A stretch of 64,000 nt of DNA from Geosiphon pyriformis (taxonomy: Eukaryota; Glomeromycota; Glomeromycetes; Archaeosporales; Geosiphonaceae), in assembly GCA_016748015.1 (NCBI GenBank), contig JAAOMT010000372.1, positions 489,400 to 553,399 on the forward strand. Direction: 5' to 3'. This document shows, piece by piece, positions 12,979-24,295 of the stretch (positions within the stretch are counted from its first letter, which is position 1; every line of letters starts with the position of its first letter). The notes beneath the pieces are model-generated. The model was given only the letters and a program-made list of their open reading frames with translations, was not told the DNA's origin and did not search any database. Position numbers and translations under genes: made by a program.

Positions 12979-13127
12979 AACTTCTTTCTCTCTTCCATCC
13001 AAAAAACCCCAAAGAGCACTTTTTTGAAAAAGAAGTTTTTTATTTTATTTTTCTTGTTAGTTATCTCACCATTTTTTTACCTCATAACCCATTTGTAGTA
13101 AGCTTGGAAACTGCTTCTAATAGCAAT
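12979..13127 (+). promoter_or_regulatory. LINE-A 5' UTR
   Basis: This leader is recognisable in reverse complement at 22757-22923 in LINE-B. Conservation of a non-coding leader in both copies shows that neither is 5'-truncated, and that an internal promoter, usual for LINEs, may lie here (inference). Confidence 0.6.
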
Positions 13128-14987
13128 ATGATAAAGAAAAAGACACTCAAAAGTGCTTTTCATGGTCTAATTGAAAGTTCTTTCTCTCAGAAAAAGAAGG
13201 TTGTTCTTGAGAATATTAAGCACACTGATAATAAAAAGAATGTATTTCTGGTCAAGTCAGGGTTCAGTGATAGTATTTATTCTAATGTAAACAGCTTGTC
13301 TGGTGATGATGGAAATGTTGACATGGCTGGCATTAGTAGTAAATTTCTTCTGGATTTGGCTGTTACTACTTCTAAAGTGAAGTGATTCAATACTAGTGCT
13401 GATTTTGGTTCTCCTCTCAGTTTTCCCAACTTTGTTATGGATAATAATGAAGTTACCCTTCTTCCTCATGTTAATTTCTCTCTAAAAAAGAAGTGAATTG
13501 ATCCCAAAATCACCAAAGTACAAGTGAAAGTATCTTTCAAAAAGTTATTTGCTTTGGACATCAATCTCTCAACTATGAAAGAAAAATCAGCAACAGCAAA
13601 AACTTAACTTATTGGAAAAGTTTTTTCAATAATCAATAGTTTTGGGAGAGCCACTACTCTCTCAAAGTTTAAAGAGATCATCAGATTTATGTTTACCTCA
13701 GAGAAGAGCATAGAAAAAGTCGTATTATTGGCCAGAAAAAAGGAGATTAATGTAAACAATAATCTCAAGAAACAAAAAATTTGTTCAGATTGGACCATAA
13801 TAATCAAAAAAATTCTCATAAATATGCCAAAAGAAATAATTGTTACCATAGTATCTAAGTTTGGTAATATTAAGTCAATGAAGATTCAGTTAATTGAAAT
13901 GTGACAGAAGACTGTAGTAGAATTTGCTGAATTGGAGCAGGCAAAACAACTGGCATCAAAATGGTCATTTCTCATTGGAAAGGACTCAGTATGTGTGGCT
14001 ATGGCTATGAGAGATCAGGATATTTGGATGTTTAAAGATTGCTTTAAGGCACTTTTGTTTACTTTGCTGATGGAAACAACAGTTCATGATTTAGGAACTT
14101 TGTTAGAAAAGGCTGGTATGAAAACATGTGTTATTAATCACTCTCTTGTTACTGGCAACCAGTTTTGCTGTGCTGTAGTTGGTTTCAATTCAAATGAAAA
14201 CCTGGAATCTGTATTTTACACAGAGCCAATTTTTGGTGGTGTTAAACTTTCATGGACTAGGATGGATTTGGTTTATTGTAAGAAGTGCAGTTGTTTTAAA
14301 CATTTTGCTCTTGAATGTGATTCTTTAGATGTGTTAATCCCATTTTCCCCAAAATTTTATAAGAAAGTTGTCTTGGAAAAAATTCATCTTTAACTTGCTA
14401 GATTGTATGCTAAGAAATATGTTCCAATTTTCCATTCTGCTGCCTTTGGTAACAAGTCTTGGGCTCAGATAGTTTCACTTGAGTTGGTCTCAAGTGGCTC
14501 TTTTCTTGGCTCTGGTTTCAGTTCTGGTTTTGGTTCCCCTCCTACTGATATCTCTGGTTTGAATGGTGATTCCCTTCTTGCTTCAGTTAATGATTTAGCT
14601 TTGAATGCTCAGTTGGTCTCTTTGAAATGTTCTCTAAAGCTCTTAATAAATCAGGTTTTTGGCATTGTGTGAAAATTAAGTGGCATAAAATTGATGTCTT
14701 TGGCTCTTCTTCCTTATTCTAGTGTTTTGGCTGTTTCAATAACTGTTAGTTTAAATTTAGGCCAAGACATGGTTTTGGATGGTTCTGAATTAGTTTCTTC
14801 ATCTTTTTCTCATGCTGTTTATGATGTTTCAGCTTTGGGTCTTAGTAGTTCAAAAGTTTTAACAGCCAAGATGGGCAGTTTAAAGTCAAAATTTGTGGCT
14901 TTTGAGGCCTCTGTAAATTCAGTTCTGATGAAGTTAGATCAGTTGTGTGCTGGCTTGAGTTTTTTGATGTCTTTTTTGTCCCAATGA
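13128..14987 (+). pseudogene. LINE-A ORF1 (RRM-like region and zinc knuckle), broken
   Basis: Role (family knowledge): an RNA-binding nucleoprotein that packages the LINE transcript. ATG at 13128 matches the ATG of LINE-B at 22756 by alignment; an upstream TTG at 13104 is not a credible start. Visible parts are a variable Lys-rich head (SSFSQKKK), an RRM-like segment (about 13790-13980, with SDWTIIIKKI and KTVVEFAELEQA), then a zinc knuckle CKKCSCFKHFALEC (CX2CX4HX4C, 14279-14320) with all four ligands. A Ser/Gly-rich tail follows, ending near 14985. In-frame stops occur near 13382, 13494, 13604, 13902, 14391 and 14670. The stop at 13494 replaces a codon that is also a stop in LINE-B (TGA here, TAG there). 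That suggests independent decay of one TGG codon. Confidence 0.75.
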
Positions 14988-15129
14988 ATGATCTGGTTTG
15001 GAAAATTGCTACATGCAATGTTCATGACATTAATGTTTTAGCTAAGCAAAATGACGTTATGTGTTGATATGTAAATTCAGGTAATATGATTTCAATTGTC
15101 ACGAAAACAAAGTTAAAGTTTAGCATTAG

Positions 15130-16180
15130 ATCTTAGATTATGAACAAATTTGAGGGAGTGCAAATTTTTTTTTCTGGTTTGGACAAGAGTTTTCTTGGTG
15201 CTGGGGTGGTCATTATTATGAACAATTCTTTGGTCTATCATGTTTTTAAAATTGAAAAAGTTTCTGGATAAATTATTTCTATTAGGCTTTTGTTTAAGGG
15301 GAAGTTATCTATTATAATTTTAGGATTATATGCTGGTGTATCTGCTAAGATAAAATATGGTCAAGCATCTGAAATTAATTTCTTTATTGCCAAAGCTGTC
15401 AATTCCAGCACTTTTGTGGTAGTGAGTAGAGATTTTAATAAAAATAATATTAAAAGGAGTACAAGTTTCAAGTTTTGCATGAATCTGGGATTGGTTAACT
15501 CTTTTCATAGATATTTATTAGCTAAGTCATATATTTAAAGCAATTTTAAGGACATAAAAAAAGTCATTGATTTCATTTTTGTTTCTTACAGTCTGGCATC
15601 TGCTGTTGCTGGCCATAAAGTAGAGCCAGTTTCTGAATTTTTTGATACTGATCACAAAACAGTATCAATAGTAATTGGTTTGGGTGGTCTTTTGAATATA
15701 CATCTTAACAGTATGTGCAAACAGGAATAGATGAAAATTCCAGATCAAGAATGCTAGTGATAAAAGTTGATTGCAATTTAGAAGCTGTTCTTTAAACATA
15801 TTTTTGGAGAGAATAGGGGTTTTCAATAGTGCTAAGTGTCATGAAAATTTGAACTCAATATAAGAAATTTTAAAAGAGATGATAGTAGTTTTTGTTAATG
15901 AAATGTTTCTTAGGTTGTGGTTTTCTGGATCTGATGTCTCAGTGGATAAACAGTTGTTGAAGTTTGTTAAGCTTGAATTGTTGGTGGCAAAGCTAATGAG
16001 AAATGTAAGCTTTAATCAAGTTTTAAGGGCTGTTTGTCTTATTAACACATGGACTGCCATTGATAAAAGAGAAGCTGTTAATGTTCATGACATGATTGAG
16101 AATGGTGTTTGTTCTAGTGTTGTCTTATATTATTTGTTATGTGTCAAGAAAAATTATTGCAAGTCCAAATACTATGAATT
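15130..16180 (+). pseudogene. LINE-A ORF2 part 1: APE-type endonuclease and linker, broken
   Basis: Role: nicks target DNA to prime reverse transcription. Seen: LGLYAGVSAK, QASEINFFIAKAVNSS and VVVSRDFNKNN, the last holding the DFN motif of the exonuclease-endonuclease-phosphatase fold, are followed by LGLVNSF. Near the end comes FFDTDHKTVSI, matching the Asp-His active-site strand. The linker towards RT runs to 16180, where LINE-B interrupts it within codons for KSKYYE. Stops occur near 15270, 15536 and elsewhere. The counterpart in LINE-B reads GSNFNKD, so that copy has lost the Asp kept here. This is the left side of the LINE-B insertion; the gene resumes at about 22924. Confidence 0.75.
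16170..16180. repeat. Left target-site duplication of LINE-B
   Basis: TACTATGAATT here matches TACTATAAATT at 22924-22934, 10 of 11 bases. The length is the same as the LINE-A duplication, as expected for one family. The single difference is a G/A transition. Confidence 0.75.
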
Positions 16181-16311
16181 TTTTTTTTATTACATTTTAC
16201 AAGTGAGGTACAAACACTATCTAGTACAATACATCAATTGACTAATCTAAACTAGGCATGAATCATGCATTTTCTACACATAACCAGCCATTCGGGCCAA
16301 TTAGAATCACA

Positions 16312-17062
16312 CTAAACACTTATATGTACCAAGACTGAGTCTCCAACACCTAAGAAAAACAAACAAGCCTTACAAAAACCAAAACCAATACCAATTGCCT
16401 CAACAATACTCAGCAATTTAACAACACCTGCAGAAAGCAATGCAGGCAGCTCTAAAACTGAAACTAAAGCTGAACTGTCAATAGGTATAATCCTACTCTT
16501 TTTTATGCAGACACAATGCTTAGCATGAACCAACCAAACCTCATCTCTAAAGGCAAGACACAAGTTATGCACAAATTTCACAACCTTCTGACCAGCTATT
16601 TTGGCACCTCCAAAAACAGACACAGCTTCCTAAAACCAATTCTTAAAAACAAAGCTTTGTAAAGAACTGTGCAAACCACAACATTTAAAGCACAGGAAAT
16701 AAAAATTGAGAAACACTTGAAAAGAAGATGAAAAAACCAGAAAGAAAATCCCAAGCAGTGGCATGAGCATTTAATAAACAACAATAAGCAGAATCATTTA
16801 CCATAAAAGAAAAGGCATGGTCAGAAACCTCAATCTTGTCACAATACAAATACAGCACACTGAAATAGCATCTATTATACAATTGCTTCTGAACAGCGAC
16901 TGGTAGCTGATGGTATAAGGCTTTTATGAAATATGTGCAAAACCCAGCCGAAGATTTACTAGTGAAGTCAGCAGCCATGTGCAAGTCTGGATGCCACACC
17001 AATGATGAGCTAAACCAATCAATGTCCGAATGCAGACTACTATCTAAAACTCTAAAACTCAA
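16312..17062 (-). pseudogene. LINE-B ORF2 C-terminal Cys/His region
   Basis: Reads WHPDLHMAADFTSKSS, TYFIKALYHQLPVAVQKQL, YLYCDKIEVSDHAFSF and CLAFRDEVWLVHAKH on the minus strand, ending near the stop at 16312. The segment around YLYC...DH...F looks like a CX2C...H...C zinc motif whose first and last Cys have become Tyr and Phe; LINE-A at about 60510-60585 keeps the last Cys (NHIFFC). In Tad- and I-type LINEs a C-terminal Cys/His motif follows RNase H and is thought to bind nucleic acid. A frame change near 16620-16690 splits the region into two ORFs. Confidence 0.65.
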
Positions 17063-17323
17063 ATTGACCTCTCAATGCACACAATAAATAGACTAAAAGA
17101 CTCCATGAACAAAATGTCTAAAATTACCAGAAACAACATTTCCATCAGCTAAAATAAAATGTTCTTTCATATGTGGAACAAGACACTAGAGAGAAAGAGA
17201 CATTGCATCGATAAACATATTAGCACATTTGTTGCTCATAACACCCAAATGGCCCTGCATCTTGTGTTAGCTAACCCTCAAATTTTTTTTTCTAATAATG
17301 TTTACAATGTGCTAATGCTCAAC

Positions 17324-17692
17324 TCATGAGCGATTCCTAAAATCCAAATAAACTATACTTAATTCTGATTTGCAAGCATTCAAAACAGTCTGATTGTCCA
17401 AATAGACACCAACTAAGCTATTAAAAGGAACACACTTAAAAGCCAACATGATGGCCTGCAATTCAACTAAAGTAGAAAACATTAAACCAGAAACTCTGAC
17501 CCCCAAACTCAAGCTTATATCTTCAAAAAAAACTGCAGCACCAGTTTTTATGTCAACATTCCCCAATCCCTTCAGAGATTCATCTGTATAAATGGAAAAG
17601 CTGTCAGCTTCAAGATCCCACAACTGATTATAAATCAGTCCAAACTCACTAAATTCTAAAATATCCAAATGCTTAGTACCAACTATAGGCAA
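17324..17692 (-). pseudogene. LINE-B RNase H domain
   Basis: Role: removes RNA from the RNA/DNA hybrid after reverse transcription. Seen in order: FSIYTDESLKGLGN (first catalytic Asp), STLVELQAIMLAFKC (catalytic Glu) and VGVYLDNQTVLNACKS (second Asp). These are the D...E...D signature of RNase HI. All three acidic residues are present, unlike LINE-A, where the Glu position reads Lys (TKLHVIAF). It follows the RT domain after a region with many stops (about 17700-18040) and precedes the Cys/His C-terminus. Confidence 0.75.
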
Positions 17693-18049
17693 AAATTGGA
17701 CAGGAGAAGAAGCTACACTATCAAGAAAGTCAATAGAAAGCTTAAACCATTCAGGAACAGGACCATGTAGATCCAGTCTTTTCCAATATTTGAATGTTCT
17801 CCAATCAAAAACAGCTCTATTTTTACAGCAAAGCTGTTCAACAAAAGCAATACCATACTTTCAAAGGAATAGAAAAAATCTAAAGTAATCAAACCTGCCA
17901 AGAATAGATAACAGAGGAGTACCACCATGAAAATGGAAAGAATTGTTCACTTGATCACCCAAAGACAGACCACACCCAAGAAAAATATGAACCACACCTG
18001 CCAAAAAATTATTAAAAACACTGACTTTAATATGAACTGAGAATGCCAA

Positions 18050-20107
18050 AGGATGGAATGAACTCTAAGACAAAATCTGCAAGTCATGAAACCTGTGTAA
18101 AAACAAACAACCCAAAATTCCAACAGAGTTTACAAATCACACAATGGAAGCAACTTTGTTTTCAGCTTGAACTTATTCAAAAGTTTTTAAGCCATACAAT
18201 AAGGGATGACAAAGTGCATCATTGGAAAAATTAAGAGGTAGACCAGACTTTAGCTTTAAGCTCCTGTAAATCAAAAAATCCCACTTATTACACATATTGA
18301 TAGGAACAAAACTGAACTGCATCTTGTAGTTAACAATAAGGTGGAGAATTGCTAATACAAGATACAAAAACTGCTTATCAAAAATGGCTTTCTTTAGAAC
18401 CAGATTGGCAAAAAATCTGACATCAGCATCTGCTTTAGCTAGACTAGGTTTTGACAAACTCTCAGTCAACAAAAAAATTTTTAGGTAGTAATGAAACTCT
18501 CCTTTTTTGGCAATGGAAATAAGTAAACCACTAATAGACAAATTAGAACATGCCACTTTGCAATTAATAGGAATTGCCACTGTTTTGTCATTGTTAATAA
18601 AAATATTATTGATTCGAAAAAATTCACTAGCAATATTAAGAATGTGTTGGATTGTAGTTTGGCTACTACCAATTTAGATTGTGTCATCAACAAAAACACT
18701 AGCAGCAAAAAAAAACGTCAATTCAGCCTGAGACTCCAAATGATCAGTTCTGACAACAAAATAAGAGTTTATCCTATATCCATATATGTTTTCCTGTCTT
18801 TTGACTTCACACAAAAGAAGATCATAAAATATATGCCAAAAAAGCAGAGAGAACACTTGCCCTTGATCCAAACCATCATGTACTTAATATCTATCTATCA
18901 AACCAAAATCTGTTATCACTCTATTAATATAACTATTGTGAATGCCACCAAAAAATTTAATGAACTTGTCACACATCTTTATTCTGACCAAACTGTTTCT
19001 AAGATGCTCCTATCCAACAGAGTTGTAGGCCTTTTATATGTCCTACAAGACCAATCAGAGTTCATGGTTCTTTTCCAAAGCATTCTCAATAACAGAACCA
19101 ATGACAAAAATGGGAGATTGTATTGTTGTATTCTTAAAAACTGAGAAATTGTCCCCATATAAAACATCAAAAGAGTTACAAGCTAAAGAAATTCTGTCTG
19201 AGAGAATCTTGAAAAAGATTTTGTGAACAGTCTCAATTAAAACAATAGGTTGGATATTCATAAGAACTCCCTCCCACTTATATGGTTTAGAAATCATCAA
19301 AATCCAAGCTTCTTTCCAAGCACCAGACACTAACTTACAAGACAAACAAGAGTTTAAAAGCACCAAAAGCATATCTAAGACTGATTTGTTGTAATGTTTC
19401 TAAAGCTCATTTGACACCTCAAAAAGACCAGCAGCTTTGCCATCAGGCAGATTAGAAACCACTCCAAGTAGCTCATCAAAATTAACCAAACACATCACAT
19501 TTGAAAAAACATCATCAAAAATGTACTCCAAAGACTGATATTAATGCGACCAATCAATGAAAAAATTCTCCACCACATTATGCTTTCTGGTCTAGTCCTC
19601 CATAATCTTGTTAATTTTGGCTTTAACTAGGTCTGATTCCAGAATCAGTTCATCCTCAACCACAAGATGGTTCAAAACCACCTTCCGAAAAGAATGCTCC
19701 AGTATGCTTTTGATTGTGCTACCTTTGTTGAATGCAAAATTCTTTATTCAACTTTTAACAGCTGACTTTATTCTCAATTCTTTAGCTTGCAAAAACTCAG
19801 CAAGCTTGGAGGCACAATATGTTTTTTGCACACTAAAAAAAACTGAGTGCCCATGATTAAAACTCACACTAGAGTTCACAATTTCCTGCACAATTAAAGC
19901 CTTGACATTGTTCAAAGAATCCCAGTGTTTCATAAAAAGAGCAAACTTATCAACATTTTCCTTATAAGAGGCCTTAGCAATCTTTAAAACCAAAAGCTCC
20001 AGCTTATGAAACTTAGAAGATTTCTTGATAAAAACACCATTATAACTCTTAGACCATTTTTTCCTGAATATTTTGTTAGCTGACAGTGTTATAATCTTGT
20101 GAATCAT
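18050..20107 (-). pseudogene. LINE-B ORF2 linker and reverse transcriptase, broken
   Basis: Role: target-primed reverse transcription of the LINE RNA. Read 20107 down to 18050. A Lys-rich linker (20107-19748) is followed by RT blocks: LPDGKAAGLFEVSNEL (finger motif, near 19440), GVLMNIQPIVLIE and KIFFKILSDRISLACN (19280-19190), GQVFSLLFWHIFYDLL (18865-18815) and the palm motif FVDDTI (Asp-Asp codons at 18683-18688). The region then runs through SISGLLISIAKKGEFHYYL to the thumb. The catalytic Asp pair is intact here, while LINE-A reads FVNNII. Several stops, mostly CAA/CAG to TAA/TAG or TGG to TAG/TGA types, break the frame. Confidence 0.78.
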
Positions 20108-20110
20108 GTT

Positions 20111-20960
20111 TCACATTACGTCCAAGTCCAAGAATTGTGCAGAAGTGATAAAACCATTAGAGAACATGGCAGCATTGGCTGCCATAGCTTCTTTAAATCT
20201 GCCCCACTTTGCATTATCAGCACCTTTAAAATCAAACTTCCAGTGATCCTTATTTGCTTGTCTACAAAGAGAGTTTAACTGAGTGTTCAGCAAACTGCCC
20301 AGACCCACAGATACAAAAACAGCTCAATGATTAGTGTCAAAGTAATCATTAATGTCTATAATATTGTGATCAACTATTGTACTGACTAAATTTGATGAAA
20401 CTAATATAAAATCAATTGTTTTTTCTACAAGTTTTGAATTCCTCTATGTGGAACTCTTCATAATCAAACTACTCACCAAAAAATTGACCAGCCCCAAACT
20501 AACACATTTCTTAAAACTAGTACTTCTTTTTAAACAGTCTTTATTGAAGTTACTACCAAGAATAATAAAAGAAGATCTATTAGCAGTTTTTACAATGAGA
20601 GAGTTGATTTCTCCAGCCTGTGAAAACTGAGTTGCAGATAAAGCACCAGCATACAGCCCCAAGACAGACACAGAAAGTTTATTTTTGAAAAGCAATCTAA
20701 TAGATAGAAGCCGATTGGGCATCTCAGTAATCTTGCACACATGTTTTGCCAAAGAAAAGTCCATGACGACCACAATACCAGCACCCAAATACCCAGAATT
20801 CAAACCAGAAGTGAACATACGGACACCTTCAAATTTGCCAGCAATCTATGGATGAACTTTATTTTTCAATTTAGTCTCAGTAAAGATTGAAATCAAGTTG
20901 CTCTTATTCTTATGCCAACAAATAACATCTTCTTGCTTGGCAAGAACATTGATGCCTGAA
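20111..20960 (-). pseudogene. LINE-B APE-type endonuclease, broken
   Basis: Minus strand. Landmarks are FEGVRMFTSGLNSGYLGAGI, VLGLYAGALS, QAGEINSLIVKTANRSS, IILGSNFNKD, LKRSTSFKKCVSLGLVNF and YFDTNH near the end. The fold matches the exonuclease-endonuclease-phosphatase family used by most LINEs for target nicking. The motif that should read DFN reads NFN, a D-to-N change that would abolish activity. Stops occur near 20443, 20322 and 20852. Confidence 0.7.
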
Positions 20961-20993
20961 CATTACACATAGCTATCTTTCAGATCAAACCAC

Positions 20994-22756
20994 TTATTGA
21001 GATGAAGAGGATAACAAGAGACCCAAACTAGCACCTAAATAATCTAACTTTGCCAAAACTAAACTAACAGAAGCCTCAAAAGCCACCAACTTAGATTCCA
21101 AACTACCAATTTTGGTTGTCAAGACTTTTGAACTACTCAAACCCAATGTTGAAACATTAGAAGAAGTGGATGAGAGGAGCGAAAGTACCAACTCAGAATT
21201 ATCCATAACCATATCCAAAACTAAATCTTTCTTGGCAGCAATCAAAGTAGCTGAGACTTTAAAGGGGGAGCTAAAGCTTGTGGCACCAATTTTATGTTGC
21301 TAAGTTTGTGCACAATACCAGAAACTTGGTCAGTTAGCAGCTTTAAAAATTGCTCCAAAAAGACCAAATGAGCATCCAAAAACAAATTGTCAACCAAAAC
21401 AGAAAGAATACCATTATTCAAATCTGAGGTGCCAGAAAAAGGGGATTCAGAACCAGAAGCAAAGCAAAAGCCACCAGAAAAACCAGCAAGTGAAACCACC
21501 TGGGCCCAAGATTTACCACCAAAAGCAATAGGGCGAGATATTGGAACCCTTTTTTTCTCATACAACTTAGCCAACAGAAGACAACATTCATCAGACATGA
21601 CCCTTTTAAATATTCTTGAAGACTTAGAGGGGGACACAACAGATGCATCACATTCCAGAGCAGAATAACTAAACTTTCTACATTTTTTACACTGAATCAG
21701 ATCTATTCTTGCCCAAAAAAGTTTAATACTGCCAAAAATTGGCTCTGTGTGAAAGGCAGATTCCAGATCATCATTAGATTCAAAACCAATCATAGCACAG
21801 CAAATCCTATTACCAGTTTTCACAGATCTGTTTATGATGCAAGTTTTTCCACCAGCCCTTTCCAGAAGAGTCCCAAGATCATGTGCTGTTATTCCTACTG
21901 GTAAAGTAAACAAAAGCACTCTGAACTGATCCCTTGACACCCAAGTTTCATGATTTCCCACTGCTTTGGCTATGTGCACAGAATCTTTACCAATCAGGAA
22001 TGACCACTTAGAGGCTAACAAATTAGCTTGGTCTAATTCAGCAAACTCCACCACAGCTTTTTGCCATATTCTAATCAGTTGAATTTTGATTGACTTAATT
22101 TCCCCAAATTCGGATACTGTGGCAATAATCATATTTTTAGATGTGTCTATAGGAATTTTCTTAATTACCACAGCCCAATTTGACCTCATTTCTTGTCTCT
22201 TAAGATTGCTGTTTATGTTAATTTCTTTTTTTCTGGCCAATGATATGGCCATTTCTATGCTTTTTTCTATAAATTGAGTCTTTTCTATTGCTGATTTCTC
22301 TTCTATAGCACTAAGATTGATGTTAAAAGCAAAAGACTTTCTGACAGATACTTCAACTTGAGTTTTGACAATTTTTGGGTCAACCTATTTTTTTTCAAGA
22401 GAGATTTTAAAAGAGAGAGGGAAAGGCACATTATTTTCATCTATGCCATAATTGATTGAGCCAAGAGGGGAACCACAAACCAGATTGATAGTTACTTTTT
22501 TAGCTTTAAGAGTATTTATTGCTAAACCAAGGAAAGAACTATTGCCAACACCAAAAAAAATATCATCATCCCTACTATCCCCAGATACACTGTCCATATT
22601 CGAATACACTCCATGACTAGAATCAAGTTTGACCAAAAAGATATCTTTTTTATCTTCAGAATGCTTGACATTACCAACAGAAGCCCTTTTTTTCTGAGAA
22701 AAAGAACCCCCAATAGGACCATAAAAAACCCCTATGGGCGCCTTCTTTTTAGACAT
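20994..22756 (-). pseudogene. LINE-B ORF1 (RRM-like region and damaged zinc knuckle)
   Basis: ATG at 22756 (MSKKKAPIGV) opens a frame that runs to 21242, broken by a TAG at 22387-22385. The frame then shifts for the Ser-rich tail (21245-20994). Visible parts are the head with GSFSQKKR, an RRM-like segment (about 22195-22000, NWAVVIKKIPIDTS and KAVVEFAELDQA), GKDSVHIAKAV, then CKKCRKFSYSALEC. The last should be a CX2CX4HX4C knuckle, but its His is Tyr. Compared with LINE-A, about 25-30 residues are missing before ARKKE (near 22260), a deletion. The long open stretch 22252-21242 (336 codons) is the best-preserved ORF1 in the window. Confidence 0.75.
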
Positions 22757-22923
22757 GGTATTATCTGAAGCAACAGCCAGATTCACCACAAAAGAATTAT
22801 TTGATTGAGAAATGTTTGCAAGAGATAGCAGAAAAGAAAAAAAAAAAAAAACTTTTTTTTCGAAAAATTGCTTTTTGGGGTTTTTTGGAAGTAAGAGAGA
22901 AAAAAGTTTTGCTTATTTATTCT

Positions 22924-22934
22924 TACTATAAATT
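22924..22934. repeat. Right target-site duplication of LINE-B
   Basis: TACTATAAATT, partner of 16170-16180. LINE-A coding sequence resumes immediately after it. Confidence 0.75.
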
Positions 22935-24154
22935 CAAGGCTGCCAGAGATAATTCCATTAGAAAAGCTATTGACAAATATATGGAAAATTTTTGTTCTAA
23001 TAAAGATAGAATGATTAAAAGTATCCTGGATTGCTCTGTTCAAAAAGTAACATTTGATCATTTGGTGGTAAATGACAAGCTTGTTTTGAAACCTTTGATG
23101 GTCAAATTAATGGTCGATAATATCATAGAAAAATAGACAAGAAAGCATTTGGTGCCTAGTTCTACTCCTGTTTACTGGCTCAACTAATATGTTCCTCTTA
23201 ATTATATTAATGATGTGGCCTTTTTAGGCATTATGTGTGATATTGGGTTTGATGAGTTTTTACAGGTTGTCAAGTCTCTGCCTGATGGAAAGGCTGCTGG
23301 TCTGTTTGGTATTCCTAATAAGCTTTGGAAACATGGCAACCAGCAGGTTCTCAGTGGCTTGTTGGACATTTTAAATGAGTGTTTAAGATCTAGTACAGTT
23401 CCTAAGCAATAAAAAAGGACCTGGATTTCTATGATACTGAAGTCTTATGATTAGGAGAGGACTCTCACTAATATGAGACCAATAACACTAGTTAAAACAG
23501 CTAGGAAGATTTTATCCAAAATTCTGTCTTATAGGATTTCTTTGGCTTGTAATGATTATAATATGCTGCATAGAGATAATTTTTCAGTTTTGAAGAGCAT
23601 TTCTTCTTAAACCCCAATTTTTGCTGTAGGTTTTATTATTGAAGATGCATTAAAGAAGGATTGTAAGCTGTAACTTGTTCTTCAAAATATGTGTAAAGCT
23701 TATGATTCGGTTGGGTGGTCTCACTTAAGGAACAGTTTGGTTAAAATTAAAATGTGTCTTTATTTCATTGAATTTTTTGGGAGCATACATAATAACTGTA
23801 TTAATCAGGTGATAATAAATTTTGGATTCACTAATAGATACATTGTTTATGATGGCCTGAATTAGGGTGAGGCATTCTCATCTTTGTTATGGAGAATTTT
23901 TTATGATTCTTTACTGTATAAGGTTAAGAGACATGAGAATTTGTATAGATACTAGCTAGACTCAAAATTTTTTACATGAACTGGCAAACAAGATTACAAG
24001 GGTGGTTTGACATCATATTTGGCTGCAGGAGTATTTGTGAATAATATTATTTGGATTGGAAATAGCATGGCTGCTACTCAGTATATTTTGGATATAGTTA
24101 GCAAATTTTTCTATCTCAATAATATTTCAATTAACACTGAGAAAATGGTAGCTA
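22935..24154 (+). pseudogene. LINE-A ORF2 part 2: reverse transcriptase, broken
   Basis: Continues LINE-A after LINE-B. Landmarks are KAARDNSIRKAIDKYMENF (linker), SLPDGKAAGLFGIPNKLWK (RT finger), RPITLVKTARKILSKILSYR, KAYDSVGWSHLRNSLVKI and FVNNIIWIG. The last should be the FxDD palm motif, but both catalytic Asp have become Asn (GAT/GAC to AAT). The segment ends at MVA, where the Tigger-like element inserted at a TA. Coding resumes at 48717 as LINCKVEVPYL in the same frame, matching AIPINCKV in LINE-B. Stops occur near 23134, 23185, 23410, 23608 and 23953. Confidence 0.78.
24153..24154. repeat. TA target duplication, left of Tigger-like element
   Basis: TA here and at 48715-48716 flank the inverted repeats of the DNA transposon. 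Removing one TA and the insert restores the LINE-A frame across ATG GTA GCT ATA CTT ATT. Confidence 0.8.
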
Positions 24155-24295
24155 TAGTAAACTCTCTTTATAATTATATCTTTTGGTCAGCACATTTGTG
24201 GTGACTATAGAAAGATAAGACTATAAAAAATGATTAATATCTTATTACATGATCTATATATCACATGCATAATATAATAACCAATTATATATATT

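Larger units (their letters stand above)
16181..22923 (-). mobile_element. LINE-B, full-length LINE inserted antisense into LINE-A
   Basis: Same family as LINE-A (protein and UTR similarity over the whole length). It lies in opposite orientation inside the LINE-A linker between endonuclease and RT. The poly-A tail is seen as a T run directly after the left duplication (16181-16188). The 5' end abuts the right duplication. Length is 6743 bp. After removal, the LINE-A reading goes from KSKYYE into FKAARDNSIRK, as expected for a continuous protein. The copy carries several stops but keeps more intact stretches than LINE-A, consistent with a younger insertion. Confidence 0.87.

Noticed and set aside
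18644-19144. 166-codon + strand ORF opposite the LINE-B reverse transcriptase
   Set aside because: Antisense shadow; the minus strand carries all RT motifs in order.
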